From: Bacillota bacterium
Lineage (GTDB): Bacteria > Bacillota > Desulfitobacteriia > Desulfitobacteriales > JAJXUE01
Length of the DNA: 5,898 nt
Direction: 5' to 3'
Assembly: GCA_021786555.1 (NCBI GenBank)
Contig: JAJYNB010000016.1
Span: forward strand, 1 to 5,898
Under the pieces are notes generated by a model, which was given only the letters and a program-made list of their open reading frames with translations, was not told the origin of the DNA and did no database searches. The position numbers and the translations under genes are program-made. Numbering within the stretch: position 1 is the stretch's first letter; the number at the start of each line of letters is the position of its first letter. Shown here one piece after another: positions 1 to 5,898 of this stretch.

Positions 1-424
1 CGGCAGTTCTGAAATGCAAAAGGTTCTGTACCATCCGCAAATCAGCGCCGCAGATAAAAAGGAATTACTGCACAAGGTTTTCGAAGGCCAGTTTTCCAGT
101 CAAATCCAGTCCTTTGTGGACATGGTAATCGACCGCCGCAGGCAGAACCTTATAATTGACATTTACCAAGAGTTCAAGCGGATGGCCGATGCAGCCCGCA
201 ATATCGTGGAAGCTCAGGTGAAGAGCGCGGTTGCGCTGGACGAGGCTCAAAAAGGCAAACTGCAAATTTATCTCTCTAGACTGACCGGCAAATCTATACG
301 GCTGGTGGCCCAGGTTGACCCTTCCCTTATTGGGGGTGTGGTAGTCAAAATCGGCGACCGGGTGATCGATGGCAGTGTGGCCGGACGCCTGGCCAAATTG
401 AGAGAAACCCTCGTACAACAATAA
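1..424 (+). CDS. atpH: F1F0 ATP synthase delta subunit (5'-truncated)
   Basis: This is the C-terminal part of the delta subunit, the peripheral-stalk protein that caps the alpha3-beta3 ring and joins it to the b subunits on the cytoplasmic side of the membrane. The reading frame is open from base 2, so the gene runs off the left edge and the ATG at 14 is internal. About 140 residues are visible against a usual length near 180, so roughly 40 N-terminal residues are missing. The C-terminal family signature is clear at bases 302-355 (LVAQVDPSLIGGVVVKIG): a beta strand, an acidic turn, then the Gly-Gly strand. The last residues (DGSVAGRLAKLRETL) are also typical. The TAA stop is 24 bp before atpA, which confirms the operon context. 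Identification is firm; only the start is unseen. Confidence 0.96.
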   Translation, partial: GSSEMQKVLYHPQISAADKKELLHKVFEGQFSSQIQSFVDMVIDRRRQNLIIDIYQEFKRMADAARNIVEAQVKSAVALDEAQKGKLQIYLSRLTGKSIRLVAQVDPSLIGGVVVKIGDRVIDGSVAGRLAKLRETLVQQ

Positions 425-448
425 GAGGACAGGGGTGAAAAAACGGCA

Positions 449-1957
449 ATGAATTTAAGACCTGAAGAAATCAGTTCGATAATCAAGCAGCAGATTGAGC
501 GCTATCAGTCCGCTGTAGAAGTTGTAGACGTCGGTACCGTGCTCCAGGTCGGTGACGGTATCGCCCGCGTCTATGGGTTGGACAAGGCTATGGCCGGCGA
601 GCTGCTGGAATTCCCCGGCGGCATTTACGGCATGGCCATGAACCTGGAGGAAGACAACATTGGATGCGTTATCATGGGACCTTTTACCGACATCAAAGAA
701 GGTGACCAGGTAAAGCGCACCGGCCGTATCGTGGAGGTGCCCGTAGGGGATGCCCTGATCGGCAGGGTGGTTAACTCCCTGGGTCAGCCCATTGACGGCA
801 AAGGCCCCATTAACACTGACAAGTTCCGGCCTATCGAATCCCCGGCGCCAGGCGTTAGAATGCGTAAATCGGTACACGAGCCCCTCCAGACCGGACTCAA
901 GGCCATTGACTCCATGGTCCCCATCGGCCGCGGTCAGCGGGAGCTGATCATCGGCGACCGTCAGACCGGTAAGACCGCCCTGGCCGTCGACACCATCATC
1001 AACCAAAAAGGTCAGAACATGATCTGCATCTATGTAGCGGTGGGCCAAAAGGCATCAACGGTTGCCAGTGTGGTCAAAACATTGGAAGAAGCCGGAGCCA
1101 TGGAATATTCCATCGTGGTGTCCGCCAACGCCTCCGAACCGGCCCCCCTGCTCTATATAGCCCCCTATTCCGGCTGCGCCATGGGCGAGGAGTTCATGTA
1201 TAATGGCAAACACGTGCTAATCATTTATGATGACCTGTCCAAGCAGGCCGTGGCCTACCGTGAACTGTCCCTGCTCCTCAGGCGTCCGCCCGGCCGCGAG
1301 GCTTATCCCGGCGACGTTTTCTATCTCCACTCCCGTCTGCTGGAGCGGGCCGCCAAGCTGTCGGAGGAGTTCGGTTCCGGTTCCATGACCGCACTGCCGG
1401 TTATCGAGACCCAGGCCGGCGACGTTTCCGCCTATATTCCGACTAACGTTATTTCCATTACCGATGGACAGATCTTCCTGGAGTCCGACCTGTTCTATGC
1501 CGGTATCCGGCCGGCCATCAACTCCGGTATTTCCGTATCCCGGGTTGGCGGGTCTGCCCAGATCAAGGCTATGAAGCAGGTTGCGGGACGTTTGCGTCTG
1601 GACATGGCCCAATATCGCGAACTTGCCGCTTTCGCCCAGTTCGGTTCCGACCTGGACAAAGCGACTCAAGCCCGCCTGGGCCGGGGTCAAAGAACCCAGG
1701 AGATTTTGAAACAAGGCCAGTTCCAGCCTCTGCCCGTTGAAGAGCAGGTAGTGGTTATCTACTCAGCTGTCAACGGCTTTCTGGATGATATTGATTTGGA
1801 CAAAGTCAGAAAGTTTGAAGAAGAGTTCCTTCGCTTCCTGCGCACCTCCAAAGCGGATCTCCTTGATGGGATCCGGACTGAAAAAGCCCTGTCTGACCAA
1901 CTGACCGCAAAGCTTAACGCAGCTCTGGCAGAATTCAAGAAAAACTTCGTGGCTTAA
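449..1957 (+). CDS. atpA: F1F0 ATP synthase alpha subunit
   Basis: This is the non-catalytic nucleotide-binding subunit of the F1 head; three copies alternate with beta. The product has 502 residues, the normal full length. In order it has an N-terminal beta-barrel domain with the conserved VGDGIARVYGL (34-44), the P-loop GDRQTGKT (169-176), the Walker B strand HVLIIYDD (255-262), the alpha/beta family signature PAINSGISVS (355-364), and the arginine finger Arg365 in SRVGGSAQ, which reaches into the catalytic site of the neighbouring beta. A helical C-terminal domain follows. The ATG at 449 is chosen because the protein starts in the usual place (MNLRPEEISSII, the delta-contacting N-terminal helix) and purine-rich AGAGGACAGGGG lies just upstream. 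No key residue is missing. It is co-transcribed with atpH and atpG, with gaps of 24 and 34 bp. Confidence 0.99.
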   Translation: MNLRPEEISSIIKQQIERYQSAVEVVDVGTVLQVGDGIARVYGLDKAMAGELLEFPGGIYGMAMNLEEDNIGCVIMGPFTDIKEGDQVKRTGRIVEVPVGDALIGRVVNSLGQPIDGKGPINTDKFRPIESPAPGVRMRKSVHEPLQTGLKAIDSMVPIGRGQRELIIGDRQTGKTALAVDTIINQKGQNMICIYVAVGQKASTVASVVKTLEEAGAMEYSIVVSANASEPAPLLYIAPYSGCAMGEEFMYNGKHVLIIYDDLSKQAVAYRELSLLLRRPPGREAYPGDVFYLHSRLLERAAKLSEEFGSGSMTALPVIETQAGDVSAYIPTNVISITDGQIFLESDLFYAGIRPAINSGISVSRVGGSAQIKAMKQVAGRLRLDMAQYRELAAFAQFGSDLDKATQARLGRGQRTQEILKQGQFQPLPVEEQVVVIYSAVNGFLDDIDLDKVRKFEEEFLRFLRTSKADLLDGIRTEKALSDQLTAKLNAALAEFKKNFVA

Positions 1958-1975
1958 GGGTCAGGAACTAAGGAT

Positions 1976-1984
1976 AAGGTGGTG
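1976..1984 (+). promoter_or_regulatory. Ribosome binding site of atpG
   Basis: AAGGTGGTG differs by one base from the ideal AAGGAGGTG and ends 7 nt before the GTG at 1992. It supports this non-ATG start for gamma. The combination of an imperfect site and a GTG start fits a subunit needed in one copy per complex, but that reading is inference. Confidence 0.7.
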
Positions 1985-1991
1985 AAAAAAA

Positions 1992-2849
1992 GTGGCCTCA
2001 GTTCGTGACTTACGGCGCCGTATCCGCAGTGTCAAGAGCACCATGCAGATTACCAAGGCAATGAAAATGGTGGCGGCTGCCAAACTGCGTAAAGCTCAGG
2101 AACGGGTTATTGCCGCCAGGCCCTTCGCCCGGCAGCTTCAGGATGTGCTTGCCCGCCTGGCCCAGGCTGCCAGAGACGCCAAGCATCCTCTGTTAGAGGT
2201 GCGGGAGGTAAAGAAGATTGCCTATGTGGTAGTTACCGCCGACCGAGGCTTGTGCGGAGGTTATAATACCAACATAATACGGATGGGTGCCGGAGCAGTT
2301 GCCGAATCCAGCGCTCCTGGCAGTATAGTTGCTGTCGGCCGCAAAGGCCGGGACTATTTTCGGCGAACCGGTATTCCCATCGCCAGTGAGTTTGTGGCCA
2401 TGGGGGATGACCCTTCCTTCGTCCAGGCTAGGGAAATCTCTGCCGAAGTAGTACGGTTATACACCGAACGGGAAGTTGACGAAGTTCATCTCATCTATAC
2501 CGAGTTTTTAAACGCCATTGCCCAGCGGCCGGTACACGTTAAGCTGCTTCCATTGAAAGCTCCTGAGCAGAAAGCATCAAGCTCAAATAAAGGTTACTAC
2601 ACGTTTGAACCTTCTGCCGAGGAAATTTTGCAGACCTTGGTACCTAAGTACGTTGAAACCCTGCTCTTTCGCGCCCTATTGGAGGCGAAGGCCAGTGAAT
2701 TGGGCGCCAAGATGACGGCAATGGGTTCTGCTACCGATAACGCCAAGGAAATGATTGACCGCTTGACTCTGATGATGAACCGTGCCCGCCAGGCTGCCAT
2801 CACCAGGGAGATTTCCGAAATCGTCGGCGGAGCAGCTGCCCTGGAGTAG
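1992..2849 (+). CDS. atpG: F1F0 ATP synthase gamma subunit
   Basis: This is the central rotor shaft that turns inside the alpha3-beta3 ring and couples proton flow to catalysis. The product has 285 residues, a normal length. The N-terminal half of the coiled coil is the conserved RRRIRSVKSTMQITKAMKMV (8-27) and following helix. The Rossmann-like middle domain starts with TADRGLCGGYN (82-92). The C-terminal helix ends in the family signature ITREISEIVGGAAA (270-283). The GTG start is supported by the ribosome binding site at 1976-1984 and by the exact family N-terminus (MASVRDLRRRI); no upstream ATG is needed. The gene ends with TAG at 2847 and is followed by an unusually long repeat-filled gap before atpD. 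Residues around 190-203 (PEQKASSSNKGYY) form a variable loop common in this family. Confidence 0.98.
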   Translation: MASVRDLRRRIRSVKSTMQITKAMKMVAAAKLRKAQERVIAARPFARQLQDVLARLAQAARDAKHPLLEVREVKKIAYVVVTADRGLCGGYNTNIIRMGAGAVAESSAPGSIVAVGRKGRDYFRRTGIPIASEFVAMGDDPSFVQAREISAEVVRLYTEREVDEVHLIYTEFLNAIAQRPVHVKLLPLKAPEQKASSSNKGYYTFEPSAEEILQTLVPKYVETLLFRALLEAKASELGAKMTAMGSATDNAKEMIDRLTLMMNRARQAAITREISEIVGGAAALE

Positions 2850-2857
2850 CTACTTAA

Positions 2858-2920
2858 AGTCCGAAGTCCGATGTCCGAAATCCGAAGTCCGATGTCCGAA
2901 ATCCGATGTCCGATGTCCGA
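2858..2920 (+). repeat. Nine-copy tandem heptamer array (NNTCCGA)
   Basis: The 63 bases divide exactly into nine 7-mers: AGTCCGA, AGTCCGA, TGTCCGA, AATCCGA, AGTCCGA, TGTCCGA, AATCCGA, TGTCCGA, TGTCCGA. Five positions (TCCGA) never change; only the first two vary. A 21-bp higher-order unit of three heptamers occurs twice in tandem (2865-2885 and 2886-2906), which points to recent duplication. The array starts 9 bp after the atpG stop and is probably transcribed in the atp mRNA. Confidence 0.95.
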
Positions 2921-2980
2921 GTGCAGGTTATTCTCTTGTGAACTTGCAATATTGATTGTCCTTTAAAAGCTTAGCTTGAA

Positions 2981-3028
2981 TCGGACTTCTGACCTCGGAC
3001 TTCGCACTGGGACCTCGGACCTCGCAGC
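2981..3028 (-). repeat. Degenerate inverted counterpart of the TCCGA heptamer array
   Basis: The reverse-complement heptamer TCGGACY occurs at 2981-2987, 2995-3001 and 3015-3021. Between and after these copies are decayed units (TCTGACC, TCGCACT, TCGCAGC), and a one-base slip near 3009-3014 breaks the phase. It faces the 2858-2920 array across a 60-bp core (2921-2980), so the transcript could fold into a long imperfect stem-loop ending about 20 nt before the atpD ribosome binding site. No T-run follows, so it does not look like an intrinsic terminator. The core itself shows no gene and no convincing promoter. Confidence 0.85.
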
Positions 3029-3045
3029 CTCAGACAAATCTTACG

Positions 3046-3055
3046 TAAGGAGGTT
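3046..3055 (+). promoter_or_regulatory. Strong ribosome binding site of atpD
   Basis: TAAGGAGGTT is a near-complete anti-16S match, 6 nt before the ATG at 3062. It is the best such site in the window. It lets beta be translated independently of atpG despite the 212-bp repeat-filled gap. Beta is needed at three copies per gamma, so a strong site here makes sense (inference). Confidence 0.9.
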
Positions 3056-3061
3056 AGGCCC

Positions 3062-4459
3062 ATGAATATTGGGAAAGTGGTACAGGTACTGGGCGCGGTC
3101 GTGGACATTAAATATGAACCAGGCCAACTGCCTAAAATCTACAATGCTATCAAGATTGAGTATCCCGGGCAGAAGATCAAGTTGACGCTGGAAGTGGCCC
3201 AGCACCTGGGTAACGATACTGTGCGCACAGTTGCCATGTCATCCACGGACGGACTGCAGCGGGGTATGGATGCTCTTGATACCGGCGCCCCAATCACCGT
3301 TGCCGTTGGACCTGCAACCCTTGGCCGCATGGTTAATGTGTTGGGTGAAGCGATCGATGGGGAAGCCGAAGTCGAACGTACTCACACCTATCCCATCCAC
3401 CGCCCCGCTCCTGAACTGGTAAACCTGGAGCCATCCACCCTGATTCTAGAGACTGGCATTAAAGTTGTTGACTTATTGGCACCCTATGCCAAAGGCGGTA
3501 AAATCGGCCTGTTCGGTGGAGCGGGTGTTGGCAAGACAGTTTTGATTTTGGAGCTGATTAATAATATCGCCAAGCAGCATGGCGGCTTGTCCGTATTTGC
3601 CGGAGTTGGGGAGCGTACCAGGGAAGGTAACGACCTTTGGCATGAAATGAAGGATGCAGGTGTTATCGACAAGTTGGCCCTGGCCTTCGGTCAAATGAAC
3701 GAGCCCCCCGGCGCCCGTCTCCGCGTAGGCCTGACCGGTCTGACCATGGCCGAATATTTCCGTGACGAGCAGGGCCAGGACGTACTCCTGTTCATCGATA
3801 ATATCTTCCGTTTCACCCAGGCTGGTTCTGAGGTGTCCGCTCTCTTGGGCCGGATGCCTTCGGCCGTTGGTTATCAGCCCACATTGGCTACTGAGATGGG
3901 CCAACTGCAGGAGCGGATTACCTCTACCAAGAAAGGGTCTATCACCTCCGTTCAGGCTATTTACGTACCTGCGGACGACTTGACCGACCCCGCTCCGGCT
4001 ACCGCTTTTGCTCACCTGGACGCCAACACCGTTTTGTCCAGGGCAGTATCAGAGAAAGGTATTTATCCGGCGGTGGACCCCCTCGACTCCACCTCCAGGA
4101 TTCTTTCGCCCGAAGTTGTGGGTGAAGAGCACTATGCGGTTGCCCGGGGTGTTCAGGGAATTCTGCAGCGCTACAAGGAACTTCAGGACATTATCGCCAT
4201 TCTGGGCATGGATGAACTGTCTGAAGAGGATAAGCTGGTTGTTGCCCGTGCCCGTAAAATTGAGAAATTCCTGTCCCAACCCTTCTCTGTGGCGGAAACC
4301 TTTACCGGTACTCCCGGAAAGTATGTACAGTTAAAAGATACCGTTCGCAGCTTTAAGGAGATTCTTGAAGGCAAGCATGACAACCTGCCTGAAGAGGCTT
4401 TCTTATACGTTGGGACCATTGAAGAGGCCGTAGCCAGAGCTAAAGAATTGGGGGCGTAG
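3062..4459 (+). CDS. atpD: F1F0 ATP synthase beta subunit (catalytic)
   Basis: This is the catalytic subunit, which makes ATP from ADP and phosphate (or hydrolyses it in reverse) at the alpha/beta interfaces of F1. The product has 465 residues, a normal length. An N-terminal beta barrel starting NIGKVVQVLGAVVDI is followed by the P-loop GGAGVGKT (152-159), the catalytic glutamate Glu184 in GERTREGND, the Walker B strand VLLFIDNIFR with Asp246, the family signature PAVDPLDSTS (336-345), and the C-terminal DELSEED loop (384-390) that contacts gamma and epsilon. Every catalytic residue is present. The start is fixed by the ribosome binding site at 3046-3055. It is separated from atpG by the inverted heptamer arrays, but only 3 bp separate its stop from the atpC start, so beta and epsilon are probably translationally coupled. 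Confidence 0.99.
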   Translation: MNIGKVVQVLGAVVDIKYEPGQLPKIYNAIKIEYPGQKIKLTLEVAQHLGNDTVRTVAMSSTDGLQRGMDALDTGAPITVAVGPATLGRMVNVLGEAIDGEAEVERTHTYPIHRPAPELVNLEPSTLILETGIKVVDLLAPYAKGGKIGLFGGAGVGKTVLILELINNIAKQHGGLSVFAGVGERTREGNDLWHEMKDAGVIDKLALAFGQMNEPPGARLRVGLTGLTMAEYFRDEQGQDVLLFIDNIFRFTQAGSEVSALLGRMPSAVGYQPTLATEMGQLQERITSTKKGSITSVQAIYVPADDLTDPAPATAFAHLDANTVLSRAVSEKGIYPAVDPLDSTSRILSPEVVGEEHYAVARGVQGILQRYKELQDIIAILGMDELSEEDKLVVARARKIEKFLSQPFSVAETFTGTPGKYVQLKDTVRSFKEILEGKHDNLPEEAFLYVGTIEEAVARAKELGA

Positions 4460-4462
4460 GCC

Positions 4463-4861
4463 ATGGCAGAGTTCAAGCTGGAAATCGTCGCCCCGGAAGG
4501 CGGCGTACTGAACGAGAGCGTTGAGTTTGCCGTTCTGCCTGCTATTGACGGCGAAGTAGGTATTTTGGCCAATCACTCGCTTCTGATCAGCGCGCTGAAG
4601 ATTGGCATAATCCGCTACACCCGGGATGGTAAAGTCCACAAGGTTGCCACCAGCGGCGGCTTTGTGGAAGTAGCCGAAAATCGTGTAGTGGTCCTGGCTG
4701 ACACCGCCGAGCGCGGCGAGATGATTGACCTGGAACGGGCTGTGTCAGCCAAGGAAAGAGCTTCCCGCAGGATCACCGAAAAGGGTTCCGACCTGGATTT
4801 GCACCGGGCTGAACTGGCCCTGCAAAAGGCGCTTAACCGTATTAGGGCAGTGGAAAAGTAA
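4463..4861 (+). CDS. atpC: F1F0 ATP synthase epsilon subunit
   Basis: This is the rotor-stalk subunit that links gamma to the c-ring and acts as an intrinsic brake on ATP hydrolysis. The product has 132 residues, a full-length bacterial epsilon. The N-terminal beta sandwich carries EVGILANHSLLISALKIG (31-48) and GGFVEVAENRVVVLADTAE (65-83). The C-terminal helical hairpin starts near 87 and contains IDLERA (88-93), the I/L-D-x-x-R-A motif known to bind ATP in Bacillus-type epsilon. The ATG at 4463 lies 3 bp after the atpD stop, and the G-run at 4450-4454 inside the end of atpD can serve as its ribosome binding site. It is the last gene before the intrinsic terminator, so it closes the operon. 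Confidence 0.98.
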   Translation: MAEFKLEIVAPEGGVLNESVEFAVLPAIDGEVGILANHSLLISALKIGIIRYTRDGKVHKVATSGGFVEVAENRVVVLADTAERGEMIDLERAVSAKERASRRITEKGSDLDLHRAELALQKALNRIRAVEK

Positions 4862-4880
4862 AATGCCACTTTAATAGCCA

Positions 4881-4918
4881 GGCCCCTGGGGTATCCCCCA
4901 GGGGCCTTTGATTTTTTG
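4881..4918 (+). terminator. Rho-independent terminator of the atp operon
   Basis: A perfect 11-bp stem, GGCCCCTGGGG (4881-4891) with CCCCAGGGGCC (4896-4906), closes on a 4-nt loop (TATC). The T-rich tract TTTGATTTTTT follows. It starts 19 bp after the atpC stop and marks the 3' end of the operon transcript. Confidence 0.95.
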
Positions 4919-4925
4919 CAAGTAT

Positions 4926-4967
<42 letters not shown>

Positions 4968-5035
4968 GGAAGAACGGTTCCCCAAAGTATTCTGAATTCC
5001 GGCTCCTGCATACCTGACGAAAAATTGAGTCAGCT

Positions 5036-5122
5036 GGGGACGGTTACTGATTGACTCAAAAGTGAGCCATTTAAGAACCGTCCCCAAGTGACTCACTTTT
5101 GAGTCAATCAGGAACCGTCCCC
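5036..5122. repeat. Long inverted repeat with GGGGACGGTT ends (REP/MITE-like core)
   Basis: Arms 5036-5066 and 5092-5122 are 31 nt each and complementary except for one position. They read GGGGACGGTT at the outer left end and AACCGTCCCC at the outer right end, with TTGACTCAAAAGTGAG inside. The 25-nt spacer carries another GAACCGTCCCC (5075-5085) that can compete for pairing with the left end. From memory, GGGGACGGTTC-type palindromes are scattered in Desulfotomaculum-like genomes and resemble REP elements mobilised by Y1 (RAYT) transposases; that link is inference. No transposase gene is present here. Confidence 0.85.
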
Positions 5123-5146
5123 GGTTCACTCAAAAACCGTTCTCTT

Positions 5147-5175
5147 ATTCTGACTCCTGACTCCTGACTACTGAA
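5147..5175 (-). repeat. Inverted heptamer array (CTCCTGA), right outer arm
   Basis: ATTCTGACTCCTGACTCCTG and following bases are the reverse complement of the array at 4926-4967. There are fewer units and one substituted unit (ACTACTGAAT). Together with the 9-bp complementary pair AGAACGGTT (4971-4979) and AACCGTTCT (5135-5143), it makes an outer stem enclosing the inner palindrome. Confidence 0.93.
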
Positions 5176-5191
5176 TTCTAAGCTTAGAATT
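5174..5191. repeat. 18-bp perfect palindrome
   Basis: AATTCTAAGCTTAGAATT is a perfect dyad followed by three more Ts. It lies just past the right heptamer arm and about 70 bp before the ywmB-like gene. It could be an operator-like site, a weak hairpin, or the edge of the repeat element; the sequence does not decide. The rest of 5192-5247 shows no convincing promoter. Confidence 0.6.
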
Positions 5192-5247
5192 TTTGCTGCT
5201 GCGTTTAAACCTGAGTTGGGGCGTCAAAACTAGAAAGAGAAAAGATC

Positions 5248-5252
5248 GGAGG
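5248..5252 (+). promoter_or_regulatory. Ribosome binding site of the ywmB-like gene
   Basis: GGAGG, followed by CGGG, lies 11 nt before the TTG at 5264. The spacing is slightly long. It supports the TTG start, which also gives a proper positively charged signal-peptide N-terminus; the next ATG (codon 12) would cut the signal in half. Confidence 0.65.
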
Positions 5253-5263
5253 CGGGAAAACCT

Positions 5264-5884
5264 TTGCGAAAGACAGCATTATCGCTTATAATCACAATGT
5301 CCCTCGTGCTTACCTCGGGCATGGGTTCCCGTCTGGACGCCCAGTCAAGGCTGCAGCAAACCCTGCAGCAGTTCACGGCGAGCGCGGTCAAGACTGAAAT
5401 TACGGTGTGGCTGCCCCAGCGCGCTGAGACCGGACTGCAAAATCCACCGCTGGCCGACGCTGAGCCGCCGGAAGGCTGGAACCAGACAACGCGCCGCGTA
5501 AGTGCCGATGGGCAAGCATTTATAATCAAGGTTTTACGATCCGCAAGCCCGGAAAATGCCCTTGAGATCTACACCGCAAACCGTAAGGACGCTGTCAGCC
5601 GGGGCGGTGGCGCAGCCCTGACCATGAGCGCCAACCTGCCTGCCAATCCAGCCAAGCTGAGTGAAACAGGCGGAAATCTGTTGGCTGCCCTGGGCGCCGA
5701 CCGCATCGTGCAGGAGATAACAGACCTTCGGCTCTACAGCGGAGCGGCTGAGCTGGAGGGCTGGGGGTCCGCAATCCAGGCTGGCAACGATGAGATTAAC
5801 CTCCAGATTATTCTTAGGCCGGATGACAAATCTGACTATACGCATCTCTATCTGGCCGCTCCGGTCCTAATCACAGACTTGTAA
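5264..5884 (+). CDS. ywmB: Secreted YwmB-family (DUF1779) protein
   Basis: The product is a 206-residue exported protein of unknown biochemical role. A signal peptide is evident: MRKT, then a hydrophobic stretch (about 5-17), with likely cleavage near Ala26 (RLDA before QS). The mature part starts with a helical QSRLQQTLQQF segment. The C-terminus (about 157-206) has ELEGWGSAI, EINLQIILRPDD and HLYLAAPVLIT, which I recognise as the YwmB pattern (GWG, then INLQ-x-x-LR, then a strand ending in a P-x-I-T motif). YwmB has a TATA-binding-protein-like fold, but a secreted protein is unlikely to bind DNA. The length is somewhat short for the family, and the usual Arg-Tyr after LR is replaced by Arg-Pro. 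It follows the atp terminator and probably has its own promoter, or shares one with genes to the right such as murA or spoIID (inference from Bacillus). Confidence 0.8.
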   Translation: MRKTALSLIITMSLVLTSGMGSRLDAQSRLQQTLQQFTASAVKTEITVWLPQRAETGLQNPPLADAEPPEGWNQTTRRVSADGQAFIIKVLRSASPENALEIYTANRKDAVSRGGGAALTMSANLPANPAKLSETGGNLLAALGADRIVQEITDLRLYSGAAELEGWGSAIQAGNDEINLQIILRPDDKSDYTHLYLAAPVLITDL

Positions 5885-5898
5885 ATATTTTCTATTAA

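Noticed and set aside
2936..2980. Internal promoter for atpD in the core between the heptamer arrays (TTGCAA at 2944, TTGATT at 2952)
   Set aside because: No acceptable -10 hexamer lies 16-18 bp downstream of either candidate; the AT-rich character alone is not enough.
2858..3028. CRISPR-like array or intrinsic terminator
   Set aside because: The units are 7 bp with no spacers, and the putative stem is not followed by a T-run.
3473..4015. 180-codon open frame on the - strand opposite atpD
   Set aside because: It lies wholly within the strongly conserved beta coding sequence, has no recognisable domain, and is a codon-bias shadow; the same holds for the 197-codon frame opposite atpA (455-1048) and the 165-codon one at 1217-1714.
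5192..5247. Promoter for the ywmB-like gene
   Set aside because: TTGCTG at 5193 has no -10 match at 16-18 bp, and no sporulation sigma factor pattern is convincing. A promoter is likely somewhere here but cannot be placed.
5230..5529. Minus-strand open frame overlapping the start of the ywmB-like gene
   Set aside because: The + strand frame has a ribosome binding site, signal peptide and family match; the - frame has none.

Overview
The window covers the distal half of an F-type ATP synthase (F1F0) operon, read left to right in the order atpH (5'-truncated), atpA, atpG, atpD, atpC. It is followed by a terminator, a repeat-rich spacer and a secreted YwmB-family gene. The order H-A-G-D-C, the GTG and TTG starts, the strong GGAGG-type ribosome binding sites and a YwmB-family gene next to the operon all suggest a Gram-positive, probably spore-forming Bacillota, perhaps of the Desulfotomaculum/Pelotomaculum type. 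The taxon is inferred from gene content and style; the sequence does not prove it.

Layout. Bases 1-424 hold the end of the delta (stator) subunit. Bases 449-1957 hold alpha, 1992-2849 gamma, 3062-4459 beta and 4463-4861 epsilon. All five are on the + strand, and gaps are 3-34 bp except between atpG and atpD. Together the products form the soluble F1 sector: the alpha3-beta3 catalytic ring, the gamma-epsilon rotor stalk and the delta stator cap. F0 genes (a, c, b) are expected to the left, outside the window. All catalytic motifs are intact and no frameshifts were seen.

Two spacers break the compact layout. The 212-bp atpG-atpD gap contains nine perfectly phased NNTCCGA heptamers (2858-2920). 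A degenerate array of the reverse-complement heptamer lies 60 bp further on (2981-3028), just before a strong atpD ribosome binding site. The 402-bp gap after atpC starts with a textbook intrinsic terminator (4881-4918). A nested inverted structure follows: outer arms of a different heptamer (TCAGGAG, 4926-4967, and its complement, 5147-5175) around a near-perfect 31-bp inverted repeat with GGGGACGGTT/AACCGTCCCC ends (5036-5122). An 18-bp palindrome at 5174-5191 lies just past the outer arm.

The last gene (5264-5884, TTG start) encodes a 206-residue exported protein whose C-terminus resembles the YwmB (DUF1779) family. In Bacillus subtilis ywmB lies downstream of the atp operon, next to murA and spoIID. 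The most interesting material is the pair of period-7 inverted arrays placed inside and at the end of an essential operon, and an epsilon subunit that keeps the ATP-binding motif.
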